Source: CBDHFF01 sp965262395
GTDB lineage: Bacteria > Pseudomonadota > Alphaproteobacteria > Rickettsiales > Anaplasmataceae
Assembly: GCA_965262395.1 (NCBI GenBank)
Contig: OZ253531.1
Coordinates: forward strand, 806,001-870,000
DNA length: 64,000 bases
Reading direction: 5' to 3'
In this document: piece after piece, positions 26,264 to 36,000 of the stretch
Layout of the letters: every line of letters starts with the position of its first letter
Numbering within the stretch: the stretch's first letter is position 1
Program-made: the position numbers and the translations under genes
Notes under the pieces: generated by a model
Databases searched by the model: none
What the model was told of the DNA's origin: nothing
The model's input: the letters and a program-made list of their open reading frames with translations, nothing else

Positions 26264-27387
26264 TGCAAGCGTGCGTTTTCTGCTGTCATGACTTGGCTCT
26301 GTTGAGGTGCTGGCGTATTTGCTTTTTTTAGAATTTGGCTCTGTTGAGGTTTGGGCGTACTTTCTTTTTTTAGAATTTGGCTCTGTTGAGGTTTGGGCGT
26401 ACTTTCTTTTTTTAGAATTTGGCTCTGTTGAGGTTTGGGCGTATTTGCTTTTTTTAGAATTTGGCTCTGTTGAGGTTTGGCGTATTTGCTTTTTTTAGAA
26501 TTTGGCTCTGTTGAGGTTTGGACGTATTTGCTTTTTTTAGAATTTGGCTCTGTTGAGGTTTGGGCGTATTTTTTTCTTCCATGACTTGGTTCTGTTGAGG
26601 TGCTGGTGTATTCTTTAGTATGTGATGATGCTGGGTGAGTTCCTTTGTTGATTGTTCTTTGTTTTAGTTCGTTTATCCTTAATTTCATCATTTTTTTGTT
26701 TACTTCTTCAGGTAGTTTGGCGATATAGTCATCGATATCAAAGGCAATAATATTATTGCGATAAATTTTATCATCTCTTACCACTTTCATATCTGAACTC
26801 AGCAATACACTAATTGTGTATTCATTTTTCTTTTCTTCCAGAAAAAAGGACCCAGACATTTCTATCTTGCAAGAATCGTTATTCATTTTATCTGCATTAT
26901 ACAGATATCCTACTAACTTTGCATTGTAGCACCCCTGGCAAGCACAATAAACAATCACTTGCACAGATAGCTTTAGATAGGCATTCTTGTTATAAATAAT
27001 TCCATGCATCTTCCATTTTAATATCTTATCTGATTCCTTACCTGATTCCGCATTTAATATCTTATCTGATTCCCTACCTGATTCCGCATTTAATATCTTA
27101 TCTAATTCCTTTAATATCTTATCTGATTCCTTACCTGATTCCGCATTTAATATCTTATCTAATAATCTCTCATCTAATTTCCTGCCTAATACCTTAAGAG
27201 AACTTATATCTTGTGTATTCTCTGCCTGTAGCCTTATTTTGATGTCTGTACTAGTATGTATGCTCATGGCTTTCATTACGCACTGATTATCTATAGATCC
27301 TTCTACGCATAAATCGCTTACAGATGAATTTTCTTCTCCCAATAATTCTTTGAGCGTATCTTGGATTCCATTTTTAGTTGAATGCAT
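26260..27387 (-). CDS. Repeat protein; probable 5' fragment of a split gene
   Basis: This 375-residue unknown protein has a short acidic start, then about three copies of a 12-residue unit (DKILNAESGKES) at residues 75-125. A middle domain with CACQGC follows, and then a 42-bp DNA repeat array. Residues up to about 302 read the array as TSTEPNSKKSKYAQ. After a unit of 41 bp the same DNA is read as PQQSQILKKANTPK up to the stop. If the missing base is restored, the frame continues as TSTEPSHDSRKR directly into the downstream 1011-residue protein. The present C-terminus is therefore probably an artefact of a frameshift. Confidence 0.65.
   Translation of the reverse strand: MHSTKNGIQDTLKELLGEENSSVSDLCVEGSIDNQCVMKAMSIHTSTDIKIRLQAENTQDISSLKVLGRKLDERLLDKILNAESGKESDKILKELDKILNAESGRESDKILNAESGKESDKILKWKMHGIIYNKNAYLKLSVQVIVYCACQGCYNAKLVGYLYNADKMNNDSCKIEMSGSFFLEEKKNEYTISVLLSSDMKVVRDDKIYRNNIIAFDIDDYIAKLPEEVNKKMMKLRINELKQRTINKGTHPASSHTKEYTSTSTEPSHGRKKYAQTSTEPNSKKSKYVQTSTEPNSKKSKYAKPQQSQILKKANTPKPQQSQILKKESTPKPQQSQILKKESTPKPQQSQILKKANTPAPQQSQVMTAENARLQ
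26297..26632. repeat. 42-bp tandem repeat array with one 41-bp unit
   Basis: CTCTGTTGAG marks unit starts at 26297, 26339, 26381, 26423, 26465, 26506 and 26548, with a variant start at 26590. All spacings are 42 bp except 26465-26506, which is 41. That unit reads TTTGGCG where the others read TTTGGGCG. The array is coding on the minus strand (14 residues per unit), so the missing G shifts the frame. Confidence 0.93.
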
Positions 27388-28115
27388 TAGTATTACTCAT
27401 ATGTATAATAGTTCCCTTTATATTATACTATCTATTTTATATTTTACAATACATGGTTAAATTATTAATACATGGTCTTAATGCAGCTAGTTATACTCAA
27501 CAGCAATATAACAATATTTATTGATAATCCCTGTACTATTTGAAGTAAAATCATTTTTATATTCCTTATATTTATGTTACTGCATTCAACTACATATTCA
27601 TGATTTACACAGCGAATAAAAGTAATTTTTCATAATACAATATACAGTTTAATGGTAGCAATCCATTTAGTAAGAAATGAAATTAATAATGCTGAATAAG
27701 CTAAATTTGATGATAACAATTAAGAAAGTGCAACAAAGTGATTCTATTTCAAGTTTATTAGAATTTGAATCTAATAATAGAAGAATATTCAATAAATTGA
27801 AGCACTCGTTAGATGTATTTTGTAGCATTGTGTGTTTTTTAAAAAAATCGGAATAATTACAATAAACCTATCTCTATAATTTTGCGTATCTTTAGGTAAT
27901 TATTATTTTTTGTATATTCAATAAATTATTGCTGTACTGATTTAATATACCATTATGTTTTGCTAAATCGATTCAAACAAAGTGTGATTGATCTATATCA
28001 AGATGGCAAATATTGCTAAAGTTTAATTTTTTTACTTGTTGCTTATATTGTATAATAGATTGATTTATGTAATAATAAAAAAAATTATTAAGCATGTGTT
28101 TTCGGTAAATAGTTT
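27388..28115. other. Divergent intergenic region between island genes
   Basis: These 728 bp of very AT-rich DNA separate the minus-strand pair from the plus-strand 860-residue gene and must hold both promoters. Apart from one small frame (27689-27856, separate entry) I see no gene, RNA or repeat. Confidence 0.5.
27689..27856 (+). CDS. Possible small protein (55 residues)
   Basis: An ATG-started frame of 55 codons lies alone in the divergent intergenic region. The product is basic and helical-looking, with a C-terminal hydrophobic patch (VFCSIVCFL) before KKSE. The ribosome-binding site is weak and there is no known relative, so it may be chance. Confidence 0.25.
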   Translation: MLNKLNLMITIKKVQQSDSISSLLEFESNNRRIFNKLKHSLDVFCSIVCFLKKSE

Positions 28116-30698
28116 ATGGAAGATATTAAGGTATTATTTAAATCTCAGCAATTTCTAAGAATGTTAACTGAACAATTCCAGGAAAATACTTCTGTTACAG
28201 AGAATATAGATATGGATCTTACTTTACAGAAAATAATCGATAGTCAGGATTATGCGACAGTATTAAATCCTATACTACGAATGACGTTGAAAGTAATAAT
28301 AAGTAAAGAGCCTAAATATTATAAATATGCTTGCAATACAGTTGGCTCGAATTGTTTCTATCTACTTGTCATAGGGTATATTCACTCTAGTACGGATAAT
28401 GAATATATTTACAATATAGGATTCTCAGCAGTAATGTCGCCTCAAACAATTTGTAATTTTAATATGATCATTAATATGATCATCATTTATGGCATGAATC
28501 TAACAATAGATTGTAATAGTAATAATTCTATCAAAGTTTGTCATCTAGAACAACCGATCATGCCATCATACGATACGTTGACTCTAACCCACCAGTACAC
28601 AATAAACCACTCTACATCTCATGAAATTGATGTATTAAATCATAAAATTGTAAGCCTATGTAGACGAAGTAGCAAAGTTACAAGATTATCATTACTTGCA
28701 ACAGGTATAGAAGGAAGAAGAGAGGATCATGGGAAAAAACGTAAACGCTCAGATGAAACGGTAATAGATGAGCCTCCTGTTAAAATAAGCAGATTATCTG
28801 GGACAACTCATGAGGAAGAACGCCAATACATAGATTTTATGGTGATGGATGAAAATCTCTTTCAATTTGAAGGTGAATTACAAATCAGAGATTATTGGCG
28901 TCGTAGTATTTGGCATCATAGTATAGATATTGATAAGTTATTTCTTGTTCCATTATTTATAGGAATTTTTGCTTATATAAATCAGCAGAAACCAGACTTC
29001 AATAAGTTAAGTTACAGTAAATATCAAGATATGATGGATATGTTCATTAAGGTCTCTCAAGAAAGATATAATCAGTATTTGATGGCAGATATTGATTCAA
29101 TATTTATATTAAATTCAATTATTACATATATTAATACGATGATGTCAGAGGACAGTACAGCAGCCATTGAAGATAATAATCTCTCAGAAGGAGGCAAACT
29201 CCTTAAGCTAGGTAGAAACGAGTTTAATTCTAACTCTATGACTATACAACTAGCATTTATACTAACTAAATATTTAGCACCATTTTTAATAGATAAAATA
29301 TTATCTATATATGACAAAAGATTCAACATAAAATTTAATAAAGATATAATATTTCCGCTTACAAATGGAGTATTATGGTTCATAGTAAAGAATCACTACG
29401 CTATAAGTAAGAGATGTACTTTTACGAATATTGGGTTCTATTTGAAGGGTGTGGATAGGGATATTATACATTATAGATTTTGTAGGTACAATATAAGAGG
29501 TAATGTTGACAATGATGCTGGCAATAGAATCCATTCTCTGATGCCCGGCTCTTTAAAATCCGCAAATAATGTACTAGATCGGTACTGTAATGAGCATAAA
29601 GGTCAGAGATTTAGTGTATATACGCTGGATTTTTCATCGATGACTAGTCCGCCTAAATACGATGCTGAGTTAGTCTACAATATGCTAGTCATATTAAATG
29701 GATTAATAGAAATAATACACATGATTAACTATGATATAGTTTTAAATCAACAGACCAGCTCTTCACAAAATTCACCTGTTTTATTAAATAAAATTAGGGA
29801 GGTTTTTTGTATAAAAGAGCTTGATATATTATATATATTCAGGGGAAATATTTATATAAAATATATGACACAGCCTATGTTGCTAGAAAAAGAATTAGGT
29901 GATGACCGTAATTTTATAGAATTTATCAAGAAAAATCACCAAGACATTGACCCCGAAATCATGTTGTTTGCAAAGAAAATATGGGAACAATTTATGCCAT
30001 TAGCACTTGATAAAATATTGAATGAATGCAAAAGATATGCTGTGCCTATTGATGAATCAGATTTAAGACAGTCTTTATTTATTTCTGAATTTATACAATT
30101 ATTAGGAAAACTGAAAGAGAAATGTAGGAAAAGAATTCCTTCTGAGAAAGAAATTGAAATATCTGAATCTGAGAAGATAAGAAACCCCTTAAGCTATCTT
30201 GAGCGTTTTGATGAATCGAAATTGGATAAACACTTTGCATTGCTTAAGGCAGAGATTGAAAGAATGAAACAGCAATCTATGTTAATGTATCTTCCTGACC
30301 AAGATACACAAAAGTCCTCTACTGATTTAGAACAAGGTACCTCTGGAGTAGAGTTAAGTACACAAGACGTGACAGAATTAGCTCCTCAAACAGGAATTGC
30401 AATTCCTAAACACTATTATGTTGCATTAGGAAAAGATCGATCTCATGAATATATGCGAAGACCGTTACCATCTGAACATGCTTCACTATATGCTGAACCT
30501 TGTTCAGATGTAAACACATTGCCTATATTGGTACCAAATGAGGTGCAGCAAGTCCAGCACGATTATTGTGCTGGTGTAGATATGCAGTGTTCTTCTGCTA
30601 CTTGTCCTTTAACAGGTGTAGCTATGCAGTGTGCTTCTTTTACTCATTTAACACAAGGTCCATCTGGATCAGGATTAAGATTTTCTAGAGACATGTAA
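28116..30698 (+). CDS. Large unknown protein with NLS-like cluster, candidate effector
   Basis: I recognise no family in this 860-residue protein. Residues 1-180 include a hydrophobic/cysteine-containing region (YACNTVGSNCFYLLVIGYI) resembling, loosely, the middle of the divergent 375-residue gene product. A basic cluster KKRKR lies at 207-211. Long helical regions follow, two of which (LAPFLIDKILSIY and MPLALDKILNEC) resemble the 'ILPKILQII' helices of the 1011-residue protein. The C-terminal 150 residues are disordered, with a repeated GV-MQC motif. It has no signal peptide and no clear membrane segments. Its position beside the split gene suggests a paralogous effector set, which is an inference. 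Confidence 0.65.
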   Translation: MEDIKVLFKSQQFLRMLTEQFQENTSVTENIDMDLTLQKIIDSQDYATVLNPILRMTLKVIISKEPKYYKYACNTVGSNCFYLLVIGYIHSSTDNEYIYNIGFSAVMSPQTICNFNMIINMIIIYGMNLTIDCNSNNSIKVCHLEQPIMPSYDTLTLTHQYTINHSTSHEIDVLNHKIVSLCRRSSKVTRLSLLATGIEGRREDHGKKRKRSDETVIDEPPVKISRLSGTTHEEERQYIDFMVMDENLFQFEGELQIRDYWRRSIWHHSIDIDKLFLVPLFIGIFAYINQQKPDFNKLSYSKYQDMMDMFIKVSQERYNQYLMADIDSIFILNSIITYINTMMSEDSTAAIEDNNLSEGGKLLKLGRNEFNSNSMTIQLAFILTKYLAPFLIDKILSIYDKRFNIKFNKDIIFPLTNGVLWFIVKNHYAISKRCTFTNIGFYLKGVDRDIIHYRFCRYNIRGNVDNDAGNRIHSLMPGSLKSANNVLDRYCNEHKGQRFSVYTLDFSSMTSPPKYDAELVYNMLVILNGLIEIIHMINYDIVLNQQTSSSQNSPVLLNKIREVFCIKELDILYIFRGNIYIKYMTQPMLLEKELGDDRNFIEFIKKNHQDIDPEIMLFAKKIWEQFMPLALDKILNECKRYAVPIDESDLRQSLFISEFIQLLGKLKEKCRKRIPSEKEIEISESEKIRNPLSYLERFDESKLDKHFALLKAEIERMKQQSMLMYLPDQDTQKSSTDLEQGTSGVELSTQDVTELAPQTGIAIPKHYYVALGKDRSHEYMRRPLPSEHASLYAEPCSDVNTLPILVPNEVQQVQHDYCAGVDMQCSSATCPLTGVAMQCASFTHLTQGPSGSGLRFSRDM

Positions 30699-30977
30699 GG
30701 CTCGACAGAGAATGGACTCTGTAAACTATTGTAGAGATCTGCATAATAATTGATAATACTCCATATAATGGAATTGGCTCTAAGTATGAATACTATTAAC
30801 ACAAACCCTCTAAAGTTTGAGTACTTCTGAGTATGCATTAGATATTGATTCAAATTCATTCATGGATATATCTTAACATTTCTATGTTTATGAATATAAG
30901 AATTTAATACAATTTACTAATTTATAACTATTATAATGTAATTATAGAGAGGTAATATTAAATACTATGAGTAAGAT

Positions 30978-32831
30978 ATGGGTAATGACGCTCCTAATTC
31001 CGATATGAAATCGCTTAAAACAATCCAATTTGGAAAAGATGCAATTAATGTGGATCATAGTCCAATGAGTAAAGACGATGTAGTGAAAATTGTAGCTAAA
31101 GAAGTACGTGAGGGAGCAGCTTGTGGTAAAATTTCTAACGATACAGTTATAAGTAATTTAGGTATATTGAAGCTAATGCATATAGTAGATTCGTTTATAA
31201 CCCAGAGCGCTTGCAAAGACGCTGAAGTTACTATTCCTGCCCCTGATAAAGAATCTTTCGAGAGCTGTAGTAAGGTAGATGGCATATTTGGTAATCTACC
31301 TACCGTAAGCAAAAATGCGTTAGAAAAGGTATTAAAAGGCGGTATGGATGGAACAGAGGAGTCATTGCAGGATATTGTTAAAGATAGTAAGGAGTTGCAG
31401 AGATTTATTAACCCACAAACAAATTATGATAAGTCTCTAGTTCTAATCTCTAAGGCTATGGCAAAAAAACCATTAGAGACATATAAAACCAAAGATGAGG
31501 CCGAAGCAGCACGTCAAGATGGTCAGAGTATAATAGAGGCCAAAGGCGGCAAGGATTATATTGTTGTCTCAACAAAGAGTAAGGAGTTAATGGATAAGCT
31601 GGAAAAGATGCCTGCAGAAATAAAAAAGATTACTGGGCGATATCAAACAATAGGATCATTGCTTTTTGATCTTTTTGAAGATCAGAGTCGAGTAGATGAG
31701 TTATATGATTATTTGGACAATGGTGATAATAATTATAGTCGTGCTGATTTTATTAATGATGTTGGTGCAGCAATTAAGGCGGAAACTGGATATAAAAGTA
31801 AAGAAGAAGGGAAAAAACACACTGGAATTAAGGCTCTAATAATTAATTTGTTCAGTAAAAATAACGAAAAGATATCTATTAATATTCCAGATCTTATTAC
31901 TGCTTCTATAAAAGAGAAGAAACAAGAATTAAATATAGATGTTAAAAGCCGAGAGGCAGAAACATCTGCTCAAACGGTGCCTCTTGTTACAATAGAACCT
32001 CCTGCTCAAACAGAGCCTCCTGTTCAAACAGAGCCTCTTGTTAAAATAGAAGAGCCTCTTGCTCAAACAGAGCCTCCTGTTCAAACAAAGCCTCCTGTTC
32101 AAACAGAGCCTCCTGTTCAAACAGAGCCTCCTAATAAAGTTGTTAGTGCCGAGAAACTCGCTCCGTCAACAGAAGAAGCTTTGTCCAGACCAAGGTCAAG
32201 TGGAACTATTGCCAGTGGTACACAGAGACCTGTAAGAAAATTCAGTGGTCTATCTAAGATTGCTCAGAGTGCACAATCAAGTCCTGTTAAAAGAACCAGT
32301 AGTCTATCTGACCTTGCTGCTGAAGGTGGAGAAGCAAAACTTAATCTTGCTGCTGAACGACCAAGGCCTAAGTCTGCTGATTTTAAACGTTCAACAAGTT
32401 TGCCTAATGATAGTCTTTCTGAGTTCCGAAGCAGAAGTACGGCCTACCATAATATTCCACAGTCTAAACCACTTAAGTCACCAATTGACAAGGAACATCG
32501 TGAGCTTAGCATGGATGCTAGGCAAGCAATGGATAATGCTAGCCTATATGATGCGAACATCAATGATTTGCTTAAGGGAATGTCTGCGGATCAATTGGCT
32601 AAATACACTATAACAGTTGCAGGAACAGAAGAAGATGTCCGTGTTAATAATTTAGGAGGAGGAGTAGGTAAAGATGCTGAAGAAGCAAAAGAAATTGGTC
32701 AAGCCTTAGCTGATCAACATTTTACCCATGAAGAAGGAGGAGGCATTGAATCGAGGGAAGGTGTCAAGGCGCCAACAACAACTCCAGATGTTTCTCTTGA
32801 TCAGCAGCAAGAAGGCGGTCGTGGCCAATAG
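30978..32831 (+). CDS. Unknown protein with PPVQTE repeats, candidate effector
   Basis: This 617-residue soluble protein has no recognised domain. Residues 1-320 are charged and probably folded. Residues 335-390 hold about eight copies of a six-residue proline/glutamine repeat (PPVQTE and variants). The remainder is disordered and serine/arginine-rich (SGTIASGTQRPVRKFSG, SADFKRSTSLP), ending in a glycine/glutamine-rich tail (QQQEGGRGQ). The start is ATG 30978; the gene lacks a close ribosome-binding site, while a 13-codon frame begins at 30967. Such an ordered-then-disordered plan is common in secreted effectors of intracellular bacteria. Confidence 0.6.
   Translation: MGNDAPNSDMKSLKTIQFGKDAINVDHSPMSKDDVVKIVAKEVREGAACGKISNDTVISNLGILKLMHIVDSFITQSACKDAEVTIPAPDKESFESCSKVDGIFGNLPTVSKNALEKVLKGGMDGTEESLQDIVKDSKELQRFINPQTNYDKSLVLISKAMAKKPLETYKTKDEAEAARQDGQSIIEAKGGKDYIVVSTKSKELMDKLEKMPAEIKKITGRYQTIGSLLFDLFEDQSRVDELYDYLDNGDNNYSRADFINDVGAAIKAETGYKSKEEGKKHTGIKALIINLFSKNNEKISINIPDLITASIKEKKQELNIDVKSREAETSAQTVPLVTIEPPAQTEPPVQTEPLVKIEEPLAQTEPPVQTKPPVQTEPPVQTEPPNKVVSAEKLAPSTEEALSRPRSSGTIASGTQRPVRKFSGLSKIAQSAQSSPVKRTSSLSDLAAEGGEAKLNLAAERPRPKSADFKRSTSLPNDSLSEFRSRSTAYHNIPQSKPLKSPIDKEHRELSMDARQAMDNASLYDANINDLLKGMSADQLAKYTITVAGTEEDVRVNNLGGGVGKDAEEAKEIGQALADQHFTHEEGGGIESREGVKAPTTTPDVSLDQQQEGGRGQ
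31960..32135 (+). repeat. 18-bp coding repeat (PPVQTE)
   Basis: Degenerate tandem copies of an 18-bp unit (CCTCCTGTTCAAACAGAG) lie inside the 617-residue gene. The unit length is a multiple of three, so copy-number change would not shift the frame. Confidence 0.8.
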
Positions 32832-33034
32832 ATGAATGGGCGTTGCTATTAAATTGGTATTATGTTTTGCACTTTAAATTGGTATGTTCTGTATTTTTAT
32901 TCTCTATTTTGTAACCCTGAATTAGATTATTTACAAATTGTTGCAAAATGAGATACAATTCTGTTGTGTGTATTACAGTTTGTATAATTCAATTAATTAC
33001 ACATGATAATAATTTAAATATCAGTCAGCATCGA

Positions 33035-36000
33035 TCATTTTCCTGCAGAATGGAGGCTTAACTCAATTTCTGAATCTTGCTTTAAAGGAGCAGTCTGATC
33101 TTGACTTGTATCATCTAAATTAGTGTCAGGTTCACCTGCACGAGAGCTCTCTTGGCTTTGGCTGTGATCTTGAGCGGGATTTAGTGAAGTATGTAATAAT
33201 GTGATTGTAGTAATTAGAAGAGCTATCGCAAGGATGAGCATAAATACTGCAACAACAGCAGTGGATATTACTATTGGTAGTGCAGTAGATGTATTATTTT
33301 TAATTTGTGTTGCAAAATATGCGACTACGGCAAATAAAGCTAAAGCAGTGGGTAAGATAAATAAGGCTGCCAGTCCTGTGCTAACAAGAGCAATAGTTTT
33401 ACTTTTACTTTTATTATTAATATTTTTTTTCTGAGGTAGTTGTGGAAGCGTATCTGTCGATGATAATTGTTCTTGATCGGGATTTCTTTGAGCTTCACTC
33501 ATTCTTAAAGTATCCTCATATACATCTGCATCACTAGTAAGCTTCGCGTGTAGTGCTTGCTGATTGAGGGTTGCTTGATCAGTAAGTGTTATCTGTTCCA
33601 AAATGTGCTGTTCCTTATGGTTTATGGGGGACAATAAGTAATCTGTTAGTAGTATTATACTATTTATCTTTGGGTCATCCAATGATTTTTTAGATGATTG
33701 TTTTATAAGCTTACTCCATTCTTGCATTGCATCTCTATAGCTAGTGAATGTTTCTACTAATCTTTTATGATTATTGATACAAAATACTTTCAGCTCATCT
33801 GAATTCATTTCAGTCAATTCTTTAACAATAGTTTGATAGTTATCATACATTTGTTTAATATCTTTAAATATGACTATGTCCTTGTGTTCGCCGATGTCTT
33901 CTAGGTTTTCTAATTCTTTTATTATTGCTGTCAGTGTTTGATTATTAGCAATTGTATCTGTAGTATTGTGATTCCTATTCTCCTGATTTATAGATTTGAT
34001 ACTAGCGATTAGAGAGTCCTGTTCTTTAATATCTTTTTTTAGATATTTAGTAAAATATGCTGCTAAGAAGAATATTGGCTTTTTTTCTTCTTGATACAGT
34101 TCGTTCATTTTGGGATTCGTCAATTCTTGATGTATTAGTTTAAAGAGTAGGTTTTTATAATTGTCATTATGATCTGCAGTTTCCAGTGTAGAGATGTGTT
34201 GAGAAAATTCAATTTTTTTGTGTGCTGTTGTTATAGTGTAAATTTCTTCTTTCAATTTATTTGCGTCTATCTCAATAGGAGCTTCTGTGATTCCATTTAT
34301 ATTAATTACATGATTATCTTGGGCATGAGAATTCTTGTCTTTGAATACATTCAATAGATTCAATGCAGCATCGCGTATTATTGATTCTGTTTGTATAGTT
34401 TTTAATACGTTAATTAAGTTTTGAATATTATCATTGCTATCTAAAAATCTGTTTTTATCTGAGTATGCTGCTGCTGCTGCTGCTTCTTCTTCTTCTTTTT
34501 TTTCTTCTTCTTCTTCTTGCAATATATTTACATTTCCTGCATATTGCGATAAATGCCCTATATATTTCATTAATGGTAATAAATAAGTATGCGTATTCTG
34601 ACTTATCTCGTGTGTAGGATCTTTATCTGTATTTTCTGAAGATAATTTCGTTAATTCCTCTGCAATAATAGGGTCAAGATGTGCTTTCCTTTCTTTTAAT
34701 TGCTGCTCGTTTAATAGGAATTCTTCTTCATCTTCTTCAGGCTCTGCGTCCCCTAATGTGGGTTCTTCTTCATCTGCTTTAGGTTCTGCTTCCTTTAATT
34801 TGGATTCTTCTTCATCTTCTTCAGGTTCTTCTTCATCTGCTTTAGGTTCTGCTTCCTTTAATTTGGATTCTTCTTCATCTGCTTTAGGTTCTGCTTCCTT
34901 TAATTTGGGTTCTTCTTCATCTTCTTCAGGTTCTTCTTCATCTGTTTCAGATCCTGTGTCCTCTAATTTGGATTCTTCTTCATCTGTTTCAGATCCTGTG
35001 TCCTCTAATTTGGATTCTTCTTCATCTGTTTCAAATCCTTCTTCACCTATTTCAGATTCTGTTTCCTTTAATATTAATGCTACTTCATCTGTTTTAGGTT
35101 CTTCTCTATCTATTTCAAATTCTACTTCCGTTAATCTGAATTCTTCTCCACCTTTATACTCTTGATGCCAATCTTCTTGTAATTTTTGAGCAATTTCTAA
35201 TTCATTGGTGATCATTTTTAGCCACATTGCTCTCATAGAGTTTGGTAACTCAGGTTTATTAGTCCGTGTTGCAGATTTTTGTTTTAACACAGACTGAATA
35301 CGAGTGAATAAACAAATTTTTTGTGAAAGTATTGTTAGCATGTATTCTTGATCTTTTTGGGATAGGGTAATTTTATTGTTTAACGTGTGCTTGTAAAAAT
35401 CTAATAAAGTCTGTTTTCTTGTTGTACTGCTAATAAATACTTGGAGTATACCGTTCAATTTTATTGAGCTATTTAGTATTTCGAGACTAAATTTTTTATC
35501 AAGATAATTCAATATCTGCTTACTTAGATCATATTGATTTGTTATATTATTACTAATAATATTTGCTTTGCTTAAACAGATACAATGAATTTTAACTATA
35601 GCTTCTATGTCTATAGTTGAATACTCATCTGGTTGATATTCGAATTTATATACTCCAGGATTAGTTATCAATGTATCAAAATCTTCTATAAGATGAATGT
35701 ACTTCTTAGTGTATTGAAAATCTATAAACATTGGAAAAGTATAACTATGAACTTGTTTCTTTGAATCTATATATGATACTTGAAATAGAAAAATTTCTAT
35801 TCCGCACATTGAACATTTTTTCATTATTAAGTGTAATGAGGTATTATCATGTTCCGCTTGGCATTCTATTATTAAATCTGGTATTGTAGATAGATCGTTA
35901 CGTGAATTTTTTATGATTTTACTCACCATATGCTGCATTTCAAGGTGCCCAAATTTACTATTTTTGTTTAATTTCCTTACTAATTTTTTTCTGAATTCCT

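Noticed and set aside
26307..26498. Plus-strand frame of repeated FLEFGSVEVWAY units
   Set aside because: It is the opposite strand of the 42-bp repeat array, which is coding on the minus strand.
34758..35165. Plus-strand serine-rich open frame (SSSSSGSSSSALG type)
   Set aside because: It is the mirror of the acidic repeat (GAA/GAT codons) of the minus-strand giant gene; no own start signal.
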